From positions 21,754,059-21,818,058 of the forward strand of contig CM064655.1 of NCBI GenBank assembly GCA_032717465.1: a stretch of 64,000 bases of DNA, in the 5' to 3' direction. Every line of letters starts with the position of its first letter. The stretch's first letter is position 1. Source of the stretch: Coenobita brevimanus (Eukaryota > Arthropoda > Malacostraca > Decapoda > Coenobitidae). The position numbers and the translations under genes are program-made. A model generated the notes under the pieces. It was given only the letters and a program-made list of their open reading frames with translations, did no database searches and was not told the origin of the DNA. This document shows positions 27,310 through 37,644 of the stretch, in pieces.

Positions 27310-27310
<1 letters not shown>

Positions 27311-27369
<59 letters not shown>
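27311..27369. repeat. (GA)n microsatellite
   Basis: About 29 GA units. Confidence 0.97.
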
Positions 27370-27372
<3 letters not shown>

Positions 27373-27489
27373 ATGAAAGTGAACTTGATGGCAGGCTGTC
27401 ATCGAGGTAGCAAGCAGACCAGCAGGGAATACTGTTATTAATATGGAGATGGTCTGTATTACCTACACTCGTTTGGCGTGGGTGGGTGT

Positions 27490-27655
27490 AGGGTGATGAT
27501 GATGATGGAGGTGGTGGTGGTGATGGTGGTGGTGTGGTATTGATGTGGTGATGGTAGTAGTGATGTTGGTGACGACGATGATGATGATGGTGGTGGTGTG
27601 GTGTGGTCCTGATGTGTGATGGTAGTAATGATGATGACGATGATGATGAAGGAAA
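27490..27655. repeat. Imperfect GRT (GAT/GGT) trinucleotide tract
   Basis: GATGATGATGG/TGGTGGTGG repeats with an internal duplication (gtgtggtRttgatgtg-type phrase at 27531 and 27596). Confidence 0.85.
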
Positions 27656-27837
27656 GGAACGTTGAGCTACGACAAAGATTTTGCATTATTAGGAAAGGCT
27701 GATGGGGATACGAAAGAAAGACCTTGGTGATGAGTGGATAGGGGGCAATAATGAGCATAGTTTAATACCCGTATATATATAGAGTACCTGGTGTATGTAT
27801 CGGACTCAGGGCATTTGCTAGGCAGGATATATGATGA

Positions 27838-28000
27838 TTTAACTCCTTCAGTCTAAGTACTAAGCTTAATAAATGTCCAAGTAGTGAAGGGGTAAATTAA
27901 TACATCTAACACCTTCACTTTGAATAATCTTCCCAAGTTAAAGTCGACTGGTGACAGCAAGAATAAAATGCAAAAGACGTCATCGGACTGAAGGGTTAAT
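27838..28000. mobile_element. Short MITE, family T, copy 3
   Basis: Ends tttaactccttcagtctaag and, inverted, cggactgaagggttaat. An inner inverted pair (agtgaaggggtaaa against taacaccttcact, 27881-27919) suggests two copies abutting or a nested pair. Non-coding. Confidence 0.5.
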
Positions 28001-29799
28001 GTGTTGAAATATCCGGATCGGCAGCCAGCTTTTCTCTGTACGTGATACATGAAAGATCAGTTGTTTTATTGCACTCTTAAATCTCTCAAAACCTGATTAG
28101 TAATAACTGTAAACACACTGGCGTTTTTTCAAAACATATATTTCTGCCACCAAAGGACAATTTTACACACTTTTGGTCAAATACTGAAAGTTATATCTCA
28201 CCCACCCACCCACTTCAAAATGTCTCCCCTAAACAGAACAGAATCGAGTAGGTTTATCCTGCTTTCTTAATGTACATGTTTAAAGAAGTTTGAAAAAGTT
28301 ACCTAAAATATTCCATATGCGATAAGTACCAAATTTTTAAGGTGAGGCAGACACATAATCAGCCGAACACTCAGCTGCAACAGAAAATGAAAGTCTTTCG
28401 GTAATAAATCTAATTAAATTCATTATGTGGGCACTGTAATCAGAGTAATAACAGATGCCAGCTTTCTAAGTGGCCAGTCAAATGATGAGCAACATCTGGT
28501 CAATTTGCAAGACAAATTGGCTGTCTTGAAGTAATAAATGGAAGTGAATTAACAGGTAAACATTGTAATAAACCAGTCATAAGTATCAGCAGTTTGACAG
28601 GCCAGCCTTGTGATAAACCACACCTAATTAGTACCACATTCATGCTTTATGGGAACCTTCGAGGCTGAATATTATCGTATAATGTACCTAGAATGATAGA
28701 CAAAGAATGAGTTATCTTACTAAATTTGTTAATAGATAATTTCGAATCCCGTCACTAGCAAAAGTCTACCCTGTGTTGAGTAAAATAGTTTGACGACAGC
28801 CTTTATAAATTTAAAAGAACGTCATAGCACTGAAGGAGTTAAAATATTTCAGAATTATCTTTATATATTCCATTTTGCCCCAGTCTCCGGCGGGTAGTTG
28901 ACTGGATGCTGCCTTCTTCTCTAATCCCTTCCCTCATATCTTGTGCATTCCATTTTACCGAATACTCCAAAGGCATTTCCCTGGTTGATGCCTCCCTTCC
29001 CCTTGTCTACCCACTCCTTCCATTATAGGCATTAATAGCACAATATGTAATAGTTATAGGCATTATATAATCATAGCACAATATGTAATGTCTGGTGCAT
29101 CAGGAAGAGAATCACAAACCATCCCCTGGCCCTAGACGACTAGGAATGTATGTTGGATGTCAACACACGATTAGCTCACGTGTCGGAAGCATGCCAGATG
29201 CTATACACACACACATACGCACACACGTCAGCTAGGCCGGAAGCAAGGCAGTAATATACCCAGAAATCGGGTGTAGGGAGTCAGAAGAAAACTGGGAGAC
29301 ATTAGAGAATGAGATGGAGTAGAGAACAAATAGGAGACTGGAGAGAGTAGGATTAGCTGTCACTCTGACAATCCTGGTCACGTCACTGTCCATCACACGA
29401 ACGATGTAACTGTGTCACAATAAAACCCTTTAACCCCCTAGTGTCTCTACCTCACCTCACCTACAATACAAGATAGGCAGATGGGGCAGTGAGACAGAGA
29501 AAAGACCTGCCTCTAAAATATACAGTCTCCACGCTGTCCAACACCTCACGAGTTACATTGGCAGCAGCAGTAATCTACGATCATCTACGATACATGACAT
29601 TGGTGGCAACGATTCTCTACAATATCCACATTATCGACACTGGTGGCACCTACCTATCTGGCTACCTACCTACCTCCCTTTCTACCTATCGACACCTTGT
29701 CATCGGGCTTATTTCTGTGCTTGTTTATGGTTCTCTCCTTCTCTGACCCGGTGAGGTACACTCGTAACCCTCTTGGTGTGTGAGGGTTGACATGCTTGA
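28001..29799. other. No gene seen; short duplications
   Basis: Nearly 1.8 kb without a recognisable gene. It has a tandem duplication around agcacaatatgtaat (29037 and 29077) and a family T-like end (cactgaaggagttaaaat, 28831). The tail of the region (29480-29760) opens a short frame with no recognised domain. Confidence 0.4.
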
Positions 29800-30415
29800 A
29801 TATATTTCCCCTCCTCTGACTCTCATCCCCTTTGAACATTATTCTTCCTCTTCTGACCAATCTGTAAGCCACATACCTCTTCCTCCCCTCTCTCTTTCCC
29901 CCTGCTCCCCATTTCCCCTGCAATTACCCCTTCCTCTGCCCCTCTCCTCGACCTCCCCACTTCTTGTCTGCGGTTCAAGCCTTGTCTATGACTGTGATGA
30001 AACTTATTAATGTGTAAGGACTAAAGCACTTGCAAATTATCGGAAGCACTACTCCCTTCTGCTCCCCCTTCTTTCTTACCATCCTGCCTGTCTATCCTTG
30101 TCTCTTCCTCATAAAATAGTTATGTTAGTTATGTTAGTTATCTGCCTTATAAAAAACGATCTCGAAAGAAACAATACATCTGTTGCTGTTTGCGTCCCTA
30201 TGTACTCCCTTGTATTCCTCTGTGCTCGTTTTCTCCTCTGCCCTCCTCTGGTCCTCCCCCTCTCCTGCCCCTCTCTTCTCCTACCCCTCTCCTCTCCTGC
30301 CCCTCCCCCTCTCCTGCCACTCCCTCACTCCTGCCACTCCCCCTCTCCTGCCACTCCCCCTCTCCTGCCACTCCCCCTCTCCTGCCACTCCCCCACTCCT
30401 GCCTACCGCCTGCCT
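29800..30415. repeat. Pyrimidine-rich tract with an 18-bp minisatellite
   Basis: C/T-rich on the plus strand. From about 30285 to 30400 the unit ctcctgccactccccct repeats about seven times. Overlapping S/P-rich ORFs are artefacts. Confidence 0.8.
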
Positions 30416-31046
30416 CTTCTAGCTTGTGGTTCTTCGCTTGTCTAACTCGGCGATAAGATTGCCTCGTTATTACCTCACTAACGAACAAGACGGACTTTGT
30501 ACGTTACGACTGACACTCCTGAGCATTTGGCAAGTCTGCTCTGTCCTCAGGTGAAGGAGCACTAATGAACGCTGTGCACGGGGCAAAACAGGTGAGAGGG
30601 AGGGAGGGAGGGAGGGCAGAGAGGGAGAGTGAGGGAGAAAGAGAAGGCGAAGAGAGAAGAAGAGTTATGGGAGAAAAGGAAAAAAAATAAACGAGAATGA
30701 AGTAGAACAGTCCAAGAAGGATAATGGAAAGCGAGAACGGAGAAAGGTAAGAAGGAAAGAGCAGATAGATAGATACAGATAAATAGATATATAATTATAG
30801 ATAAAAAAGATGCATAGATAGATTCGTGGGATAGAGACGGGGCAGGACTGCTTAGCTACCAGTGGGCCCAGAGAGAAAAGAGAGGGAGAAGTAGGGACAG
30901 CGGCGGAGTGTAGTGTAATATATTGGTGTGAACACTGAATTACACATTAGAGAGAGAGAGAGAGTAAAAGGCTTGATACAAAGCCGTTCGCTGGTGAGTT
31001 AAGAGGCTCCCTGATATCTTTACCTTAGTGATTTATTATGTATATT
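30416..31046. other. No gene seen; purine-rich and GATA patches
   Basis: GGGAGGGAGG patch (30597-30660), AGATAGATA patch (30764-30830), short GA array (30951-30966). No coding signal. Confidence 0.4.
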
Positions 31047-31231
31047 CCATCCATCCATTGCCAGACGCCATGTATCCCAGACGGGGTGGCCAATGGCTTA
31101 GAGTTAATTGTTTTTACAGGGAGGGGCACTAATCCTCCACCAACCCCACTTGACATGTAGGGATGCCAACAGCATCTGGTGTTCCCAGGCGGTCACCCAT
31201 CCAGGTACTAACCAGACCCAACGTTGCTTAC
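31047..31231 (-). mobile_element. 5S rRNA-derived SINE, copy 2
   Basis: Read on the minus strand it starts taagcaacgttgggtctggt and continues through the 5S internal promoter region (tggatgggtgaccgcctggg). It has the same body as copy 1 at 2274 and ends ggcgtctggcaatggatgga. It is closer than copy 1 to the 5S sequence (GACCGCC kept). The missing 5' half of 5S is the same as in copy 1, so both share the start point. Confidence 0.85.
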
Positions 31232-32921
31232 AACTTAAAATTATCTCCTATATTAGTTTTATCTTTTTTTCACAATAAGAGCACTCACAATAGCAGCAGA
31301 TATATATAAGAATCAAATAGATCCAGTGACATCTAAAGTCTTCCATGTTGATAAAAATAATGGCGCTTTGACCCATCTAAATTTTACTTATCTCGGTTGT
31401 GAGGACTAATCTTATCGTCCTCTGTTTTAGACGTTCGTATCGTAACAGGGTATAAATCTCACTTAGGAAAATGTTAAGGTACAAGAGTAATTGATCCTTG
31501 AGATGAAAGTACATAGGGAGTAGAAATAACAGGAAGACTAGCCTACTGGCCTAGGACGAGTGTAACTGTTGGAAGAATGGCTAATTCTGCTAAGTTCTAA
31601 CCAATGTGTAAAGGAAAAGGATAAAAAAAGGGAAGGGCTGGTGAGGTTGTGTTGATTTTCCAGTCATCTGTCTTTAACCCTTTGGCTTTGGTATGTTTCT
31701 GTGAACTGGATGAAGCTGTTTGGCATTAGAAGGAAATACGAAGCTATTGAGTCACGATCAAAACTTTTATCAGCATCGGTTTTTAGCTCCCCCGGAACTC
31801 TCTACCCGTCTGATGTTTGCTGTTATGAAATACCAAATTAACATTTCATTGCAAAAGGGTATATACCATCTACCGTGTATTTATTTATTTATTTATTATT
31901 TATTTATTTACCTATATATTTATTTTGAAGTGTGAATAGCTAAATAAAACGCATGAGAATAGTAAACGATGTGGGTAAAAGTAAACTGATATAAACAGGA
32001 GCTAGAGTTTCTAAAACCCATTAGTATCCCCCCCCCCTCCAAAGAATGTATCCTGGAGATCGGTTTTTCTTGTAGCTATGCCGGAGAAAAGATTGCTTCC
32101 CGATCGCCGTTTCAAGGAGGAGGGGAAGGAGTGTGTGAGATGATAGAACGTATTCTCTTGAGCTTAAGTTATCCCAGACACCTATTTCTTAGTGCATATC
32201 TTAATGTTATCTTGTACCGGATGTTATGTTATTTAGATGATATTACAGTAATATCAACATAGTATATATAAGTCAAATACAAAAAGTGACTGGACTTACA
32301 ATCACGTGATCATGGAGGCAAGAGAACACCGACAGTTGCAGGTTATTACATCTCTTCAAACAGTTTAGGTGATATATACTTGTCACCTTCTACACTACAG
32401 GTATATATGGGCCATTATTGAACAACTAGAGAGAGAGAGAATGGCAAGCTTATCTACAAGGAGTGTTGGATGCATGTTAGTGCCTCTGGGTAGGTCAGAG
32501 GTTCCTAAGCTTTTCTTGGTCATTCCCTACATTTGCCAGAAATGTGATGATTCCCTCCCAACAACTAAAAGGGAGATTTCACTCCCCTCTGGACGTTACT
32601 CTTAATAACTCCAGATTTCGGAGTTATTTACCCACATTTGGTGGTACTTTTTAACGTGTAGCAGCAAGAAATATACCGGTATCATGAAGATTTTTACAAA
32701 GTTTTGGGAATATTTTATAGATTTGGTACTTTTATTAGGATGATAATTGTTTTGGGGGAAAATTCTGACCTCACCAATAAAAAACACAGCCTAAAAGGAG
32801 AAAATATTTTCCCATAAATTACCAGATCTGCAATCATTAACAAATCAAAAAGGTTATTTTGGTCGTTATGGCCTTATCTGTTTATTTTGCCTCTCCCTGG
32901 AATGTCCCAATTTTCCCCCAG
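31232..32921. other. No gene seen
   Basis: Contains a TTTA-rich patch (31880-31922) and a C9 run (32029-32037). A word tcagaggttcctaagctttt at 32500 resembles a hAT-type terminus, but no matching inverted end was found. Confidence 0.4.
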
Positions 32922-32976
32922 GGTGAAGGGAGAAACCTGTACTGTACACAGGAAAAATCATCTGGTAAATTACCAA

Positions 32977-33044
32977 TATGCTGGGAATCGAACCAGGGAC
33001 TCTCAGATGAGAGCCAGGCAGCATACCACTACACCACGACCAGG
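32977..33044 (-). pseudogene. tRNA-like sequence, unit 1
   Basis: On the minus strand it has an A box-like tggtgtagtggtatgc and B box ggttcgattcc, with tggctctcatctgagagtcc in the anticodon-arm position. The A and B boxes and CTCTCA resemble tRNA-Glu(CTC), but a regular anticodon stem and acceptor stem do not form. It is most likely a tRNA-derived SINE head. Confidence 0.6.
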
Positions 33045-33237
33045 TAAAAGTTGACTCACGTTGTCACAATCTTGTAACCAACGTCCCTCTGCACCCACTG
33101 TGGGCATCGAGAGGATGAGTTAACCCCCTGGCACTCGGGCAAGTAGATGCTTTTAATCTATCCCAAGCACTTACGGCAAGTCAGAATGAAGGGAGAAACC
33201 TGTACTGTACACAGGAAAAATCATCTGGTAAATTACC

Positions 33238-33306
33238 AATATGCTGGGAATCGAACCAGGGACTCTCAGATGAGAGCCAGGCAGCATACCACTACACCAC
33301 GACCAG
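33238..33306 (-). pseudogene. tRNA-like sequence, unit 2
   Basis: Identical in its tRNA-like part to unit 1, with the same broken anticodon arm. Confidence 0.6.
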
Positions 33307-33672
33307 GTAAAACCACTCACGTTGTCACAATCTTGTAACCAACGTCCCTCCGCCCCCACTGTGGGCATCAAGAGGATGAGTTAACCCCCTGGCACTCGGG
33401 CAAGTAGATGCTTTTAATCTATCCCAAGCACTTACGGCAAGTCAGAATGAAGGGAGAAACCTGTACTGTACACAGGAAAAATCATCTGGTAAATTACCAA
33501 TATGCTGTACAGTACAGGTTTCTCCCTTCATTCTGACTTGCCGTAAGTGCTTGGGATAGATTAAAAGCATCTACTTGCCCGAGTGCCAGGGGGTTAACTC
33601 ATCCTCTTGATGCCCACAGTGGGGGCGGAGGGACGTTGGTTACAAGATTGTGACAACGTGAGTTAACTTTTA

Positions 33673-33744
33673 CCTGGTCGTGGTGTAATGGTATGCTGCC
33701 TGGCTCTCATCTGAGAGTCCCTGGTTCGATTCCCAGCATATTGG
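33673..33744 (+). pseudogene. tRNA-like sequence, inverted unit
   Basis: Same tRNA-like block as the two direct units, on the opposite strand, with one change in the A box region (gtgtaatgg for gtgtagtgg). Confidence 0.6.
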
Positions 33745-33761
33745 TAATTTACCAGATTTCC

Positions 33762-34206
33762 CCCAGGGGATAACTCCCCCTCCACCTTAGCCCCATATGG
33801 GAACCCATGTTCGTGATGATTTAGCAGTTGTTTGTCTATCTCCAGCTGGCCTACAGAGAAACGCTGAAACAGCTTGGATTAAACTTTTTGTCTCATATTG
33901 TGTGTTCTTATGCGAGGAATAACCTGCCGGATGCAAAAAACTAGGTGTGCCTAGTAAACCCACGATAATATGGTTCACTGTCACAAGAACTCACCGCCTT
34001 CACCAGCGTCCGTGTTGCGAAAGTTAGAAGGCGGCATTAAAGACGATGCAGAGGAGAATACTGCAGAAATTATGGTAGCAAGCATCCTAGTCAGACTGGC
34101 CGGCCTACTCTTGTGGAACGTTTGGCGTATAATTATATCAATGGGCTTCACGTCTTGCACCCTCGTTATTATCAGTTTTAAGTTTCACCCACACCCAGGC
34201 AGAGGT

Positions 34207-34252
<46 letters not shown>

Positions 34253-34714
34253 TGAAAAAAAATAAATAAATGGAGATGTACACAAGGTAAAAAAAAAAAA
34301 AAGTATCGCGCAGGAGGAGTACGATGATATCCGAAATGATCAATATAGCTTGTGTTGTACCTAGAAAATTAATTGATTATCATCTGATTGAGCATCCAGT
34401 AACAATATCAGCCATAAATTGTCATATGACACCTATCTATGACGTACTTATGTAAGCATGTTTGACAATAAGAAGGAAATATCGTCAAACATTTCTAGAG
34501 TTCATCGTCCGTGGCGTCAAATTGTTTCGGGTCAAATGTGCACAAATACTTTTTTTACTTTGTGTACTGACTCGAAATGCAACGAATTTATTCTGGGATC
34601 TGTCTTCGTAAAAGCAACATTGGCTTATTGCATTACAGCGTTTTTGTTTAGCTTCACCATTATTCACCAAAAAAAAAAAAAAAAAAAAAAAATCGTTCAA
34701 TTTTCTGTATACGG
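33762..34714. other. No gene seen; (GA)n and poly-A
   Basis: GA array at 34207-34249, A runs at 34288-34302 and 34669-34692. Two fortuitous ORFs overlap on opposite strands and match nothing I recognise. Confidence 0.4.
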
Positions 34715-34819
34715 TGTTTGATGTGAGGAGAAAGTTCGTAGTTATTTATTGTTCAGTTAATGTGTGTGTGTGTGTGTGTTGTGAGGAGAGAGTTCGTAGT
34801 GCATTTATTGTTCAGTGTA

Positions 34820-34858
<39 letters not shown>
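34715..34858. repeat. Tandem duplication of about 60 bp, each copy ending in (TG)n
   Basis: gtgaggagaRagttcgtagt...ttattgttcagt.taatgtgtgtg occurs at about 34723 and 34781. Each ends in a TG array of different length (about 10 and 19 units). Confidence 0.85.
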
Positions 34859-34859
<1 letters not shown>

Positions 34860-35353
34860 TCATCGTTCCAAACAAATAAGAAGAAAATTTGATCTTCAAG
34901 GTTCTGTATTAGCTCGGTGTCTGAAAGTACAAGAAACAAAATTTAAAGTACATTGATTTATTGTTGTTGATATGTTCTAATTTAAAATAATCATCGTGCC
35001 CCAGAGACTAAGAAAAATAATGGAAGTAGATATATTAGTTGCATATCCAAAAATTTATGGAAGCATTTTTAGAGTACACTGATTTATTGAGCTGGTATAT
35101 ATTTCATTAGTGTGTTCACCTTCTCCAACAGTCCCTCCTCCCCCCACCCGAAAAAAAAAAAAATAAGCAAAGGAAATATGTGAACTAAAAGTGTAACCAA
35201 AAAAAAAAAAAAGGAAACCAGTGAAAAAAGCATAGCGAAAAATATTGTTGAGTTTAGTCCATATGGAAGATTTACTCACGTGTTGAAATGACGTGTTCTT
35301 ATTTAGTACATTTACCCCAGCAGATGGTAAATGCCTTTCCATCGGTCAGGTGT
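34859..35353. other. No gene seen; two poly-A runs
   Basis: A runs at 35151-35163 and 35200-35213 lie within an A-rich stretch. A phrase like attgatttattg recurs (34953 and 35079). No gene. Confidence 0.4.
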
Positions 35354-35392
35354 TTTATATAGTATCTATCTATCTATCTATTGCCAGACGCC

Positions 35393-36196
35393 TCAATCCC
35401 GTTTGGGGTGGCCACAAACAAATCGCCTCCAAGTCGCCCTGTCCCCCGCCATTTCACTCCCCTGCTCCCAGCTCACACCCCCCTCTCTCATATACCTCTC
35501 CACCCCATCCCTCCATCTCATCCTCGGCCTCCCCCTCCCTCTTTCCCCCTCCACCTCACTCACATACACTCTCTTCGTCAGTCTTTCACCCTCCATCCTC
35601 TCCACATGGCCAAACCACCTCAGTGTGTTCCTCATAACGCTTCCTATCACATCCACATCAACACCACAACGCTCCTTTATATCCTCATTCGTCAGCCTGT
35701 CTCTCCACGTGACTCCACAGGCTCCTCTTAAATAACTCATTTCCACTGCTCTCACTCTTGACTTGTGTCCTTCCAACAACGTCCAAGCTTCACTTCCGTA
35801 CGTTAGATTTGGTATCACAATACTGTCATGTAGTAACTTTTTCACTTCCATGCTCACTTCCCTGTTTCTTATCACTGCTTTCAAGGAACCAGCAACCTTT
35901 CTTCCCTGCTGTACCCTTTCAGGCACTTCACCCTCCAAACCTCCATCCTTACTCATCACACTACCCAAGTACTTAAAGGTACTCACTTTTTCCAATTCCT
36001 CACCATCCAACCTCGCTGTACATTCACTGACTTCACCTCTCTCAAAGACCATCACTTTACTCTTCCCTACATTCACCTTTAGATTCCGTTTCTTACACAC
36101 TCTCTCAAACTCATCCACCAAGCCTTGCAGCTCCCCTTCGTCTTCACTCAAACACAGTATCATCTGCAAACAACAGTACAGGGAGTTTCCAAACAC
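35393..36196 (-). pseudogene. C-terminal part of family L RT polyprotein, copy 2
   Basis: This continues the RT after the frameshift: a thumb-like part (LKVNVGKSKVMVF), [27 protein letters not shown] and [17 protein letters not shown], ending in KRD just before the 3' tail. The GHVxRM...GRPRxRW pattern is a common C-terminal signature of RTE-like and related LINE proteins. The first residues (about 36196-36160) are out of frame and not native. Confidence 0.85.
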
Positions 36197-37166
36197 TATC
36201 CTCTCTCACCATGGCCACTCCAACATCCACTACCCTACCTTGTACCTCTTTTATTACCCCATCCATGTACAGATTGAACAACCATGGAGACATGACACAT
36301 CCCTGTTTCAACCCAACCTTCAAAGAGAAAAATTCACTTAGTTCACCATCCACACGCACTGCAGCCTTTGCACCATCGTACATACTCTTCACAGCATTCA
36401 ACAACTTTCCATCTACTCCATATATTCTTAACACTTTCCACAATCCTTGCCTATCCACCCTGTCATATGCTTTCTCCAAATCCATGAAAGCCGCATACAA
36501 CTTCTTTCCCTTCTCTAGAAACTTTTCCACTAAAGATCTGAGAATGAATATCTGATCTACACAACCTCTTCCCTTCCTAAAGCCTCCCTGTTCTTCTCCA
36601 ACTAATTTCTCTGTTCTTTCTCTAACTCTGTTAATAAGTATCCTACCATACACTTTTCCTATTATACTAAGAAGACAAATGCCCCTATGGTTACCACACA
36701 CTTCTTTTTCCCCTTTTCCTTTGTACAAGGGAATAATTATACCTGACTTCCAATCCTCCGGGACTCTACCTTCCTCCCAGGCCAATCTGCACATCTTCCA
36801 CATCCATTCTACTACTATCTCTCCCCCATGCTTCAGCATTTCACCACACACTCCATCAATTCCTGGGGCTTTCCCTGATTTAACTTTCTTCATTGCTTCC
36901 ACAACTTCTATCCTACTGATTTCTTCCTGTCTTCTCACCTCCCTCCTTCTCCCAGCCATTCCCCAGCCACTTATAATCGCATTACTTCCATCCTCTACGT
37001 TCAACAATTCCTTAAAGTGTTCTCTCCATCTGCTCACTTTTTCTCCCTTCACTAGTAATCTACCATTTTTATCTTTCACTCCTCTGCTGACTTCACTTCC
37101 ACCCTGTCTTACTCTTTTCACCTCTCTCCAGAACATTTTCTTACAGTCCCTCCACTTTACACTCAA
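36144..37166 (-). pseudogene. Reverse transcriptase (linker and RT) of LINE family L copy 2
   Basis: 340 codons open. The N-terminal 85 residues are a basic linker (KWRDCKKMFW, WREHFKELLN), followed by an RT fingers/palm domain with conserved blocks GIDGV, FRKGRG, DLEKAYDRV, LKQGCVMSP and FADDT. The catalytic Asp residues of DLEKAYD and FADD are present. It lacks an upstream endonuclease and loses frame right after FADDT. The annotated start is only the first ATG after 5' truncation, not a native start. Normally it would make cDNA at a nicked target by target-primed reverse transcription. Confidence 0.85.
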
Positions 37167-37519
37167 AATTTATATAGTATGCTTGCTATTATAAGGTGGT
37201 TTTTAATCTTTTTTTTTTCTTTCTTTTTTTTTCTTTTATTCGTTCTTATTTTCTTTTTTCTTTGTGTAAAATTAATTTCTACCTAAGCCTGTTAAGTTAG
37301 AAAACAATAAAACAAAAAATATAAGCTCAAGTACTAATACCATCATGAAGAAAAGTATATTGCAGATTAATTTCATACAGTTACATGATTTTTTTTTTTT
37401 CTGTGCATTCACCTTTTCCCACTCTGATGATAGGTTATAATGAAAGATAGTTGAAGCAGAATGATTAGCGTGAAATGTAGAAACACGACAAAAATTATAA
37501 AAATTTAGACCTTATCCGA

Positions 37520-37644
37520 GAAATATTGATATTGCGCTGGGTCCATATTCTCGTCGTCCAAGGAAGCTAACTAGCATTTCTTCCTTAGCAATTTGCTTTT
37601 TGATACAACTAGTCAATGTCAATTTGTGTGTTATTTATGCTGAG
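37520..37644. repeat. Older dispersed repeat (family A), left part, interrupted by LINE copy 3
   Basis: gggtccatattctcgtcgtc...ttgatac matches gggctcgtattctcgtcgcc... at 44770. The right part of the same repeat resumes at 39781-39900. The ending ATTTATGCTGAG (37633-37644) is the left copy of the LINE target duplication. Upstream 37181-37520 is AT-rich with T runs and no gene. Confidence 0.65.

Larger units (their letters stand above)
32922..33761. repeat. Array of about 262-bp tRNA-like units, two direct plus one inverted
   Basis: The unit agaaacctgtactgtacaca begins at 32931, 33194 and 33455 (spacing 263 and 261). The third is cut short near 33508, where the sequence switches to the reverse complement and runs back through a full unit to 33761. 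Each unit carries a tRNA-like block and a TTAACCCCCTGGCACTCGGG block. The last direct part and the inverted unit form a foldback with almost no loop (tgctgtacagtacaggt). Confidence 0.9.
35366..37168 (-). mobile_element. LINE family L, copy 2 (5'-truncated, youngest-looking)
   Basis: Flanked by a perfect 12-bp target-site duplication TTTATATAGTAT (35354-35365 and 37169-37180). On the minus strand it encodes the linker and RT: GKAPGIDGV (about 36880), GFRKGRG (about 36580), MDLEKAYDRV (about 36490), QGCVMSP (about 36305) and LLFADDT (about 36170). A C-terminal block with [10 protein letters not shown] follows (about 35620). The sole clear lesion is a 2-base loss just after FADDT near 36155, which shifts the frame and divides the reading frame into 36144-37166 and 35393-36196. 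The 3' end is ggcgtctggcaatagataga. The endonuclease is missing through 5' truncation. RTE-like clade, inferred. Confidence 0.93.

Noticed and set aside
32500..32520. hAT terminus cagaggttcctaagc
   Set aside because: No matching right end or 8-bp duplication could be found.
32977..33744. Functional tRNA-Glu genes
   Set aside because: A and B boxes are good but acceptor and anticodon stems do not pair. The block is part of a longer repeated unit.
35763..37194. Plus-strand ORFs of up to 192 codons
   Set aside because: They are antisense to the LINE L reverse transcriptase on the minus strand.
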